NCBI GenBank assembly: GCA_020852035.1 | Contig: JADZBR010000341.1 | Span: 1 to 11,385, forward strand | Direction of reading: 5' to 3' | DNA from: Caulobacteraceae bacterium | Lineage (GTDB): Bacteria > Pseudomonadota > Alphaproteobacteria > Caulobacterales > Caulobacteraceae | DNA length: 11,385 nucleotides | Part shown: positions 1-6,746 of the stretch, piece after piece | Position numbering within the stretch: the first letter of the stretch is position 1 | How the letters are laid out: the number at the start of each line of letters is the position of its first letter | The notes under the pieces: generated by a model | What the model saw: the letters and a program-made list of their open reading frames with translations, nothing else | What the model was told of the DNA's origin: nothing | Databases searched by the model: none | Program-made: the position numbers and the translations under genes

Positions 1-1210
1 CGGCCGGGGTGTGGGCCCCGCGGCGCTCCTTGCCCTCCTCGGCGTTGAGCGCATTCTTGAAGCTCGCCTCGGAGAACTGGAACGACTTGTTGGCCAGGAT
101 CTGCGCCTGTTCGCGGGTGCGCGCCACCTCCAGGTCCGGCTCGATGCCGGTCTTCTGGATGGAGCGGCCGGAGGGCGTGTAATAGCGCGCCGTGGTCAGT
201 TTCAGCGCCCCGTCCTCGCCGCCGCGCAGCGGGATGACCGTCTGCACCGAGCCCTTGCCGAAGGTGGTCAGGCCCACGACCTCGGCCCGGCGGCGATCCT
301 GCAGGGCGCCGGCCACGATCTCGGCCGCCGAGGCCGATCCGGAATCGACCAGCACCACCATCGGCTTGCCGTTCAACAGGTCGCCGGGGCGAGCGTTGTA
401 GCGCTCGATGTCGCGCGGATCGCGACCGCGCTGGGAGACCACCTCGCCGCCGTCCAGGAAGATGTCGGAGACGCCGACCGCCTGATCCAGGAGGCCGCCG
501 GGGTTGGAGCGCAGGTCGAGGATCAGGCCCTTCATGTTCGGGTTCTTGGCCATCAGTTCGCCGAGCGCGGCTTCCGCCTCCTCGGTGGTCTTCTCGTTGA
601 AGGTCGAGATCCGCAGCAGGCCATAGTCGCCCTGCATCTTGGCGGTGGCCGACTTCGGCTTGATGGTGTCGCGCGTCAGGCTGACGTCGAAGGGGTCCTG
701 CTTCTCGCGGGCGATGGTCAGGGTGATCTTCTCGCCCGGCGGGCCGCGCATCTGCTTGACCGCGTCGGTCACCGACAGCCCCAGCACGCTCTCGCCGTTG
801 ACCGCGGTGATGTAATCGCCGGCCAGGATGCCGGCCTTGGCCGCCGGGGTGCCGTCCATCGGCGCGATCACCTTGACCACGCCCTCCTCGCTGGTGACCT
901 CGATGCCCAGGCCGCCGTACTCGCCGCGCGTCATGTCGCGCATGTCGTCGAAATCTTCGAGGTTCAGATAGCCGGAGTGCGGGTCGAGCGAGGTCAGCAT
1001 GCCGTCGATGGCCGCCTCGATCAGCTTGTCCTCGTCGACCTTGGTCACGTACTGGCGCTCGACGGTGTCCAGGACGTCGCCGAACAGCTGCAACATCCGG
1101 TAGGTGCGCGGATCGGGCCTCTGGGTGGCCGCGGCCTGCTGGCTCACATAGGCCATCGAGCCCGCGCCGAGCACGAAGGCCGAAACGCCGATCATCAGGT
1201 ACTTGCGCAT
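1..1210 (-). CDS. ctpA: C-terminal processing peptidase (S41 family, CtpA), 3' end cut by window
   Basis: This is a periplasmic serine protease of the S41 (Tsp/CtpA) family, which trims or degrades envelope proteins from their C-termini. 403 codons are present and the frame is still open at base 1, so the C-terminus lies outside. Residues about 4-24 form one hydrophobic segment after a basic start (MRKYLM), a signal anchor or signal peptide. The family motifs SLDPHSGYL and GGLGIEV precede a PDZ domain at roughly residues 95-175. The catalytic region is clear: GSASAAE at 291-297, with the nucleophilic Ser expected in this motif, and the general-base Lys319 in FGKGS. The ATG at 1208-1210 has AAGG seven bases upstream. 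It follows an EnvC-like gene after a 135-bp gap that holds a palindromic repeat, so it may be co-transcribed with it. This neighbourhood suggests a role in cell-wall enzyme turnover (inference). The family assignment is very secure; the substrate is unknown. Confidence 0.95.
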   Translation of the reverse strand, partial: MRKYLMIGVSAFVLGAGSMAYVSQQAAATQRPDPRTYRMLQLFGDVLDTVERQYVTKVDEDKLIEAAIDGMLTSLDPHSGYLNLEDFDDMRDMTRGEYGGLGIEVTSEEGVVKVIAPMDGTPAAKAGILAGDYITAVNGESVLGLSVTDAVKQMRGPPGEKITLTIAREKQDPFDVSLTRDTIKPKSATAKMQGDYGLLRISTFNEKTTEEAEAALGELMAKNPNMKGLILDLRSNPGGLLDQAVGVSDIFLDGGEVVSQRGRDPRDIERYNARPGDLLNGKPMVVLVDSGSASAAEIVAGALQDRRRAEVVGLTTFGKGSVQTVIPLRGGEDGALKLTTARYYTPSGRSIQKTGIEPDLEVARTREQAQILANKSFQFSEASFKNALNAEEGKERRGAHTPA

Positions 1211-1227
1211 CTGGTCGCCTTACTCCC

Positions 1228-1319
1228 TGAGCGTTTTCGAGCATCGAAAACGCTCAAATCTATGACCTTGAGCGCGCCGGCCGACGGAACCGGGAACCAC
1301 TTCCGCCTGTCGCGCTCAA
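1228..1319. repeat. Two-palindrome intergenic element (RIME-like)
   Basis: The sequence shows two adjacent inverted repeats in the envC-ctpA gap. The first, 1228-1256, has perfect 13-bp arms (TGAGCGTTTTCGA and its complement) around a GCA loop. An 11-bp spacer (1257-1267) follows. The second, 1268-1319, has perfect 9-bp outer arms (TTGAGCGCG / CGCGCTCAA) and an inner imperfect stem (GACGGAA / TTCCGCC). The layout recalls the approximately 100-bp RIME-type intergenic mosaic elements of rhizobia and relatives, including a core resembling GCGGAAGTGG..CCGGTTCC on the minus strand. That match is from memory. No T-run follows either stem, so it is not a standard terminator. It may act as an mRNA-stabilising or attenuating hairpin between the two genes. 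Confidence 0.75.
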
Positions 1320-1345
1320 CGGCGAAACCCGCGCCGCGCGGAACG

Positions 1346-2209
1346 CTAACCCCCGCTCGGTCGCCCCGTTCCCGCCGCCAGCCACCTGGCCGGGTCGGTG
1401 GGACGACCCTGGTCCCGGACCTCGAAGTAGAGGTCCGTCGCCGACTGTCGGCCATCGCCCATCGAACCCAAAGGCTCCCCGGCCGCGACCGATTGTCCGG
1501 CCCCGACCGTCGCCCGGTCGAGACCTGCCAGCACTAGATGGTATCCCCCGGCCATTCTCAAGATCAGAATAACGCCTAAGCCTCTGGCGGGACCCACATA
1601 TTGCACCGTCGCCCGGCCCGGAGACCGCACCGGGGCGCCGGGCGCGGTGCGGATGGTCATCCCCGTTGCGGGCGCTCCTGAGACCAGAGTGCGGCCGAAC
1701 GGCGTCGTGACCGGGCCGGCCGAGGGCTTGAGCAGGCTGCCGGGGGTCGGCGGCGGCCCGGGCGGCGCCGGCGGTTCGGCCAGGCGCGGGCGCAGCCCCG
1801 CCACGTCGGAGACCGGATTGGGCGCCTCGTCGGCGAAGGCGCTTTCGGAGGCGAACAGGGCCTCGCTGGCGGCCGCCGAGACCCGCCGCTGGCGCGCGAC
1901 CCCCTCGGCCTGGGCGGCGTAGAGGTTGGCCCGTCGCTGCAGCTCCGGAGTCAGGGCCTTGACCAGAATGGCCGCGCGCACGGCGTCCTTGGCGTCGTCC
2001 GGATTGACCAGCAGGGCCGGCGGCGGGTCGCGTCGCCACTGCTGCAGCACGCCCAAAAGGTGGGAGAGTTCGTTGCGCGCCCGCCCCTCTCGGTCCTCAG
2101 CCGCTTCCTCACGGGCGTTCAGGGCCGCCAGCGGCTCGGGCGCGGCCTTCGCCGTCGCGCCGATGGCGAGCGCGCAGGCGAGGGCGGCATGGTGGGCGAA
2201 GCGGGCCAC
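1346..2209 (-). CDS. EnvC-like murein hydrolase activator, degenerate LytM (M23) domain
   Basis: A predicted periplasmic protein of 287 residues. Residues 1-22 look like a short signal peptide ending near AKA. A helical, coiled-coil-like stretch (about 25-110) contains the block DPPPALLVNPDDA typical of alphaproteobacterial EnvC relatives. A proline-rich linker (143-156) leads to a LytM domain at about 163-277. The zinc ligands of active M23 enzymes appear lost: TGMTIRT stands where HxGxD is expected, VLAGL where YAHL is, and LYFEVR where LHFEVR is. It should therefore activate amidases rather than cut peptidoglycan, as EnvC does in E. coli under FtsEX control. At 287 residues it is shorter than E. 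coli EnvC (about 419), mainly in the coiled-coil region. The GTG start is forced by an in-frame stop at 2213-2215 and lies 14 bases after rlmH, suggesting one operon. I see no strong Shine-Dalgarno. Confidence 0.85.
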   Translation of the reverse strand: MARFAHHAALACALAIGATAKAAPEPLAALNAREEAAEDREGRARNELSHLLGVLQQWRRDPPPALLVNPDDAKDAVRAAILVKALTPELQRRANLYAAQAEGVARQRRVSAAASEALFASESAFADEAPNPVSDVAGLRPRLAEPPAPPGPPPTPGSLLKPSAGPVTTPFGRTLVSGAPATGMTIRTAPGAPVRSPGRATVQYVGPARGLGVILILRMAGGYHLVLAGLDRATVGAGQSVAAGEPLGSMGDGRQSATDLYFEVRDQGRPTDPARWLAAGTGRPSGG

Positions 2210-2223
2210 GGCCTAGGGCTAGC

Positions 2224-2688
2224 TCAATCGCGGTGATAGGGCGAGCCCGCCAGGACGGTGACCGCGCGGTAAACCTGCTCGGCCAGCATGGCGCGGGCCA
2301 GGGCGTGCGGCCAAGTCTGGGGTCCGAAGGCGAGCCTGTCCTGCGCGGCGGCCAGCAGGGCCGGGTCGAGCCCGTCCGCCCCGCCGATGACCAGCGCGAC
2401 GCGCCGCACGCCGTCGTCGCGCAGGCGGGCGAGCTCGGTGGCGAAGGCGCGCGAGGGGCGGGCCTTGCCGTGCTCGTCGCAGGCGATGACGTGGCTGTCC
2501 ACCAGATGGGGAAGAAGCGCCTCCGCCTCGGCGGCCTTGCCGGGCTTGCGGCTCTCGACCTCGATGACGCTGACCGGTCCCAGGCCCAGCGCCCGCCCCG
2601 CGGCGGAGGCGCGCTCCGCGTAGGTCGCGACCAGTTCGGTTTCCGGCGAACGCGCCAGGCGGCCGACGGCGACGATTGCGATCTTCAC
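2224..2688 (-). CDS. rlmH: 23S rRNA (pseudouridine1915-N3)-methyltransferase RlmH
   Basis: RlmH is a small SPOUT-class methyltransferase that uses S-adenosylmethionine to methylate the pseudouridine at 23S position 1915 in helix 69 of the assembled ribosome. The product has 154 residues, normal for the family (about 155). It begins VKIAIVAVGRL, carries the knot motif IGGADGLD at 101-108, and ends with the conserved tail PYHRD, whose positions match the family's SAM-binding knot and rRNA-contacting C-terminus. I place the start at the GTG at 2686-2688, with CGAGG ten bases upstream. The frame stays open upstream to 2850, but that extra sequence is the inverted repeat described separately and does not resemble RlmH. 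It is followed 14 bases later by the EnvC-like gene and preceded by rsfS, the usual alphaproteobacterial order. Confidence 0.96.
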   Translation of the reverse strand: MKIAIVAVGRLARSPETELVATYAERASAAGRALGLGPVSVIEVESRKPGKAAEAEALLPHLVDSHVIACDEHGKARPSRAFATELARLRDDGVRRVALVIGGADGLDPALLAAAQDRLAFGPQTWPHALARAMLAEQVYRAVTVLAGSPYHRD

Positions 2689-2709
2689 GAGCGAAACGCC
2701 TCGAGGTTT

Positions 2710-2861
2710 CTTCTCCCCTTGCGGGAGAAGGTGGCCCGCGAAGCGGGTCGGATGAGGGGTCGAAGATGCGGCCCGCTTCGAAAGCTGCGGCTCGTGAAGG
2801 CGGGGCGTTCTGAGAGACCCCTCATCCGGCCTTCGGCCACCTTCTCCCACAGGGGGAGAAG
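2710..2861. repeat. Long nested inverted repeat (MITE-like) filling the rsfS-rlmH gap
   Basis: The left arm (2710-2761) and right arm (2816-2861) are inverted copies. Both contain a CTTCTCCCC..GGGAGAAGGTGGC block and a CGGATGAGGGGTC block when read in the same sense; they differ only in a short centre and two substitutions. Each arm also folds on itself (TTCTCCC / GGGAGAA). The 54-bp centre (2762-2815) contains part of a further small dyad, TCGAAG / CTTCGA at 2760-2781. The element takes up most of the 199 bases between rsfS and rlmH. From memory, this kind of arm recurs in many Caulobacterales and other alphaproteobacterial genomes. It creates spurious open frames on both strands. It could be an RNA processing or termination point splitting the operon, but no T-run is seen. 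Confidence 0.85.
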
Positions 2862-2887
2862 GACGGGAGCGGGCGCGCTCTGCAAGT

Positions 2888-3367
2888 TCAGTTCGTGGCG
2901 GTGCGCGCCGGCGGCTCGACCGACCAGATCTTCTCGATGTTGTAGAACTGGCGCACTTCCGGCCGGAACAGGTGGATGATCACATCCCCGGTGTCGATCA
3001 GCACCCAGTCACAGTGCGGCAGGCCCTCGACCCGGCACTTGCCGTGGCCCTCTTCCTTCAGCGCCCGCAGCAGGTGATCGGCCATCGCGCCGACATGCCG
3101 GTGCGAGCGGCCGGAGGCGACGATCATGCCGTCGGCCACGGGGGACTTGCCTTTGAGGTCGATGAAAACGACGTCCTGCGCCTTGTCGTCGTCGAGCTTG
3201 GCGAGGAGCATTTCTTCCAGGGCGGCGATGCGACTGGCGGCGTCGCCCGAGGAAGGGTCAGGGGAAGGATCGGCGGCGGGGGCCGGGCCTTCGGGCGCGC
3301 TGGGCGCGGCGTCACGGTTCAGCGGAAGGGTTCCTTGTTCAACTCTCGCTGGGACGACCCATACCAC
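2888..3367 (-). CDS. rsfS: Ribosomal silencing factor RsfS (YbeB/Iojap family)
   Basis: RsfS binds ribosomal protein uL14 on the large subunit and blocks subunit joining, lowering translation when nutrients are short. The conserved domain spans about residues 48-150: KAQDVVFIDLKGKS, ADGMIVASGRSHRHV, CDWVLIDTGDVIIHLF and RQFYNIEKIWS are all classic Iojap/RsfS blocks. In front lies a low-complexity Pro/Ala-rich leader (about 20-45) that the short bacterial forms lack. The start is uncertain. The listed GTG (3365-3367) gives 159 residues and lies 15 bases after nadD, without a visible Shine-Dalgarno. A CTG at 3320-3322 (LNRDAAPS) has AAGGA nine bases upstream and would give 144 residues. Adjacent nadD and rsfS is a widely conserved pairing. 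Confidence 0.93.
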   Translation of the reverse strand: MVWVVPARVEQGTLPLNRDAAPSAPEGPAPAADPSPDPSSGDAASRIAALEEMLLAKLDDDKAQDVVFIDLKGKSPVADGMIVASGRSHRHVGAMADHLLRALKEEGHGKCRVEGLPHCDWVLIDTGDVIIHLFRPEVRQFYNIEKIWSVEPPARTATN

Positions 3368-3382
3368 GGACGCGGGCTTTGG

Positions 3383-4063
3383 TCAGCGGCCAATCTTTCC
3401 GGCCGCCTGGCCCGGCCGGCGCAGCCGTTCGCGCAGCGCCGTGGAGCTCAGGAAATTGAACGGTCCGCGCAGGAAGACCCAGGCCGGCGCGCGGCGCGCC
3501 ACAAGGCTCTTGCCCTGCTGCGAGGCGAGCCGGGCGTGCTGGAAGCGGCGGGCGGCGGGCGAGAAGCGGCTCTTCAGCGAGATCCACGGCCGCGAGACCA
3601 CCGCCACCGGCGCCTCCTGCATGATCTGCGTCCAGCCGCGCCAGCGGTGGAAGGTGGCCAGGCTGTCGGCGCCCATGATCCAGACGAAGTCCACGCCAGG
3701 GAATCGCGCCTTCAGGATGCGCAGGGTGTCGATGGTGTAGTGCGAGCCCATGCGGCTCTCGGCGTCGGAGACGATCATCGCCGGCCCCCGCGCGAACCGG
3801 CGGGCCCTGGCGATGCGCTCGGCCACGGCGGTGGTCTCGTCCTTGGCCTTCAGCGGGTTCTGCGGCGAGACCAGCCAGATCACCCGGTCGAGGCCCAGGC
3901 GCTTGCGGGCCGTCTCGGCGACGTGGGCGTGGCCCTCGTGGGTGGGATTGAACGAGCCGCCGAAGAGGCCCACCCTCATGCCGGGCGCGAGGGTGAATCC
4001 GAGCCGCAGCGCGCCCGGTCGGCCGGCGGCGACGATCCGCCGGGCGGGTCCCGCGAACCACAT
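3383..4063 (-). CDS. nadD: Nicotinate-nucleotide adenylyltransferase NadD
   Basis: NadD joins ATP and nicotinate mononucleotide to make deamido-NAD, the shared late step of NAD synthesis in the cytoplasm. The nucleotidyltransferase signature GGSFNPTHEGH is at residues 35-45, with the two histidines that bind the ATP phosphates. The other family blocks follow: WLVSPQNPLK, then FVWIMGADSL, and the C-terminal SSTALRERLR at about 206-215 (the ISSTxIR motif). The ATG at 4061-4063 starts only three bases after the proA stop, giving 226 residues. A second ATG at 3977-3979 (MRVGLFGG) would drop a 28-residue leader and fits the usual family start better. Neither has a clean Shine-Dalgarno, so the choice is open. 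Coupling to proA upstream and rsfS downstream looks tight. Confidence 0.95.
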   Translation of the reverse strand: MWFAGPARRIVAAGRPGALRLGFTLAPGMRVGLFGGSFNPTHEGHAHVAETARKRLGLDRVIWLVSPQNPLKAKDETTAVAERIARARRFARGPAMIVSDAESRMGSHYTIDTLRILKARFPGVDFVWIMGADSLATFHRWRGWTQIMQEAPVAVVSRPWISLKSRFSPAARRFQHARLASQQGKSLVARRAPAWVFLRGPFNFLSSTALRERLRRPGQAAGKIGR

Positions 4064-4066
4064 CCC

Positions 4067-5590
4067 TCAGGCCGCGCCCTTCGGCGCCGAGCGGTCGAGC
4101 GACAGGTCCGTTTGGCGCACCCGCGCGCGCACGGTGAACACCCCGTCCCCGGAGAGCACCCCGCCGCGCGCGAAGAGCCGCCCGTGCTCCCAGTTGGAAA
4201 GGCCCAGCTCCGGCTTGTTCAGCGCATACTGGCCATCCACCCAGCGGGTGAAGCCGTCGCCGACGAAGGGAGCGTTGATCGCCTCGTAGAAGCGGCGCTG
4301 GGCCTCGGCGTCCTCGGAGATCAGGCTGGCGGCGAACTGCGGGCTCTGGGCGTTGAACAGGGCGACGGCCTCCTCGATGCTGTCGACCAGCTTCAGGGTG
4401 ACCTCGGGCGTCTCTTCCCATTCCCATTCCCGGCCGAGCTGGTCGGACGCCAGCACCTCGACCAGCGGTTCCTCGACCACGCCCCCGGCGCGAGCTACCG
4501 GGACGCGGGCCTCGCGCCATGCCGCCGGCAGGATCGCCTCGTCGCCGGCGGCCACATGCAGCTTGCAGCCGCGGCGGCGTTCGCCCGCCCGCTGGAGGGC
4601 GTCCAGGAACACCGGCGTCAGCTCCCCCGCCCGCGCGCGGACGATGCAGCAGGTGTTGAGGGTGTTGCAGACCTTGCGGTCCAGCGAATGGAACACCGCC
4701 TCGGCGAACCGCCCGGGATCGGCGTCGGCCGCCGCCACCACCCAGGCGCCGCCCGTGCCGTGCAGGCTGACCGGCACGCCGGCCTGCCGCGCCACCGCCC
4801 CCAGCTGCGCCACCGCCGCGCCGGAGCCGCGGGCCACCGCGAGCCCCAGCCGGCGATCGGAGAACAGCGCCCAGCCGGCGGCGTGGGCGGGACTGTCGAC
4901 CAGCCCGACCGCCCCTTCCGGCAGACCCGCCTCGGCGAGGGCCGGCGCCAGCGCCTCGCGCAGCATGGACCGTGCGGTGCCGAGGGCGTCCGAGCCGATG
5001 CGGAACACCGCCGTGTTGCCGCCGCGCAGCACGCCGGCCGCGTCCGCGAAGACGTTGGGCCGCCCCTCGAACACGAAGCCGACCACGCCCAGCGGCGCGG
5101 CCAGGAGGTCGATGGACCAGCCGTCGTGGTCGAGGTGCTCGATCACCCGCCCGCGGCCGCCCGCGGTGTCGCGCCAGCCGCGCAGGCCGGCGATCATGTC
5201 GCGCCGCATGGTCTCGGAGACCGCCAGGCGCGTGGTCGAGCGTCCCCGCGCCCGGGCCGAGGCGACATCCTCGGCGTTGGCGGCGGCGATGGCGGACCAG
5301 ACGGCCTCGTCCTCCAGCCGCGCGGCGAAGGCGGCGAAGAAGGCGGTGATGGCCTCGTCGCTCACGGACGCCAGGGCCTGGAAGGCGTCGTACGCGCGGC
5401 CCACCGCCTCGGCGGCGAGGGCGTGGTCGGCGGCGGGGATGTGCAAGAGGCCGCCGCTTTCCTGCACGACCACCAGCCGGTCGCCGGCCCGGAAGGCGGC
5501 CGCCAGCGCCGGCGACACGACGGCTACGCGGTCGCCGCCGTAAGGGATCGGCTGGCCGGGCGTCAGGGCCGTGAGGGCGTTGGCGGACAT
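4067..5590 (-). CDS. proA: Divergent glutamate-5-semialdehyde dehydrogenase (ProA-like aldehyde dehydrogenase)
   Basis: By position and fold this should reduce gamma-glutamyl phosphate, made by ProB, to glutamate-5-semialdehyde with NADPH, the second step of proline synthesis. Seen: GVVGFVFEGRPNVFADAAG at 168-186 matches the ProA cofactor region, and KVCNTLNT places the catalytic Cys at residue 308. It is nevertheless unusual. It has 507 residues against about 420 for ordinary ProA. Residues 1-60 are an extension ahead of the usual N-terminus. The CNALET-type motif reads CNTLNT, and the ProA signature around GSGHTDAI is replaced by FNAQSPQFAASLI. I chose the ATG at 5588-5590, with GGGAG four bases upstream, over an ATG at 5662 inside proB. 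It begins 25 bases after proB and ends three bases before nadD. It may be a lineage-specific ProA or a related aldehyde dehydrogenase; the proB linkage favours the former. Confidence 0.8.
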   Translation of the reverse strand: MSANALTALTPGQPIPYGGDRVAVVSPALAAAFRAGDRLVVVQESGGLLHIPAADHALAAEAVGRAYDAFQALASVSDEAITAFFAAFAARLEDEAVWSAIAAANAEDVASARARGRSTTRLAVSETMRRDMIAGLRGWRDTAGGRGRVIEHLDHDGWSIDLLAAPLGVVGFVFEGRPNVFADAAGVLRGGNTAVFRIGSDALGTARSMLREALAPALAEAGLPEGAVGLVDSPAHAAGWALFSDRRLGLAVARGSGAAVAQLGAVARQAGVPVSLHGTGGAWVVAAADADPGRFAEAVFHSLDRKVCNTLNTCCIVRARAGELTPVFLDALQRAGERRRGCKLHVAAGDEAILPAAWREARVPVARAGGVVEEPLVEVLASDQLGREWEWEETPEVTLKLVDSIEEAVALFNAQSPQFAASLISEDAEAQRRFYEAINAPFVGDGFTRWVDGQYALNKPELGLSNWEHGRLFARGGVLSGDGVFTVRARVRQTDLSLDRSAPKGAA

Positions 5591-5615
5591 CGCGCTCCCG
5601 TCTAACGCAAAAGCT

Positions 5616-6746
5616 TCACGATAGAAGGGCCGCGTCGCGGGCGAGCGCCAGATCGTCGGCATGCACCATCGGGCCGGAGGTGAAGCCGAGCGCCGCCTCG
5701 ATGGCGGCCGAGCGCAGGCCGAGGATGCGGGCGGCGTCCTCGGCGTCGTAGCGGGAAAGGCCCCGGCCGATCTCGGCGCCGTCCTCTGATAGGATCACCA
5801 CCGCGTCGCCCTTGCCGAAGCGGCCTTCGACGCGGCGGACTCCCGCCGCCAGCAGGCTCTTGCCCGACCGCACGGCGCGGGCCGCGCCGGCGTCGATGGT
5901 CAGCGCGCCGGCCGGGTGCAGCGAGCCGGCGATCCAGCCCTTGTAGGCGGCCCGCGGCGTAGTGTGCGGGGCGACGACGGTGGCCCGCTCGCCGGTCTCG
6001 ACGGCCAGCAGTGGCGCGGGCCGGCGGCCGAGGGTGATAATCGTGGCGCAACCGGCCGCCTGGGCGATGCGGGCGGCGGCGAGCTTGGTGGCCATGCCGC
6101 CGGTGCCGACGCTGGCGGTCGCGTTGGCGCCCCCGGCCATAGCCTCGATCTCGGGCGTCAGGCGTTCGACAAGCGGGATGTGCTGAGCCGAGGGGTCGCG
6201 TCGCGGGTCGGCGGTGTAGAGGCCGTCGATGTCGGAGAGCAGCACCAGGGCGTCGGCCCCGATCATCTGCGCCACGCGGGCGGCGAGGCGGTCGTTGTCG
6301 CCGTAGCGGATTTCCTCGGTCACCACCGTGTCGTTCTCGTTGATCACGGGCGTGACCGATAGGCCGAGCAGAGCCTCGAGCGTGGCGTGTGCGTTCAGCC
6401 AGCGGCGGCGCACCTCGGTGTCGTCGCGGGTCAGCAGCACCTGGGCGGCGACCAGGCCGTGCGGCTCCAGCGCCTCCTCCCAGGCCCGCATCAGCGCCGA
6501 TTGTCCGGCGGCGGCGGCGGCCTGCTTCTCGGGCAGGGTCCGGGCGCGGCGGGTGAGACCCAGGCGTCGGCGGCCGAGCGCCACGGCGCCGGAGGAGACG
6601 ATCAGCGCCTGCTGGCCGCGTTCGCGCAGGCGCGCGAGGTCGGCGGCGAAGGCGTGCAGCCAGGCGCGGTCGGGCGCGCCGGCCTCGTCGACCAGCAGCG
6701 CCGAGCCGACCTTCACGACAACCCGCTTCGCCCCGGCGAGACTCAA
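5616..6746 (-). CDS. proB: Glutamate 5-kinase ProB with C-terminal PUA domain
   Basis: ProB phosphorylates glutamate with ATP, the first and usually proline-inhibited step of proline synthesis. The 376-residue length is standard for the two-domain form. The amino-acid kinase domain shows KVGSAL (12-17), SSGAVALG (51-58), NENDTV (136-141), GDNDRLAA (149-156), SDIDGLYTADP (171-181) and GTGGMATK (214-221). A PUA domain covers about 278-355. The start is a TTG at 6744-6746 whose last two bases overlap the obgE stop (TTGA), which implies translational coupling to obgE. No strong Shine-Dalgarno is visible. Its partner, the divergent proA, begins 25 bases downstream. Confidence 0.96.
   Translation of the reverse strand: MSLAGAKRVVVKVGSALLVDEAGAPDRAWLHAFAADLARLRERGQQALIVSSGAVALGRRRLGLTRRARTLPEKQAAAAAGQSALMRAWEEALEPHGLVAAQVLLTRDDTEVRRRWLNAHATLEALLGLSVTPVINENDTVVTEEIRYGDNDRLAARVAQMIGADALVLLSDIDGLYTADPRRDPSAQHIPLVERLTPEIEAMAGGANATASVGTGGMATKLAAARIAQAAGCATIITLGRRPAPLLAVETGERATVVAPHTTPRAAYKGWIAGSLHPAGALTIDAGAARAVRSGKSLLAAGVRRVEGRFGKGDAVVILSEDGAEIGRGLSRYDAEDAARILGLRSAAIEAALGFTSGPMVHADDLALARDAALLS

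Noticed and set aside
1228..1256. Perfect 13-bp hairpin as an intrinsic terminator for envC
   Set aside because: No T-run follows on either strand, and it is part of a larger two-palindrome repeat.
11..1537. A 508-codon open frame on the plus strand across ctpA
   Set aside because: It mirrors the third-position GC of ctpA and runs through the palindromic repeat; it has no family features.
2689..2850. Upstream in-frame extension of rlmH by 54 codons
   Set aside because: The added residues are translated inverted-repeat DNA. The RlmH family begins at VKIAIVAVG, and CGAGG lies upstream of that GTG.
2972..5605. An 877-codon open frame on the plus strand, antisense to rsfS, nadD and proA
   Set aside because: It is a shadow produced by GC-rich codon use in the opposite genes. 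Its translation is low-complexity (Arg/Gly/His/Ala-rich) with no recognisable domain, while the minus-strand frames match known families.
5591..5662. Upstream extension of the proA-like gene into proB
   Set aside because: It would overlap proB by 47 bases and adds no conserved sequence, whereas the ATG at 5590 has a GGGAG site just after the proB stop.
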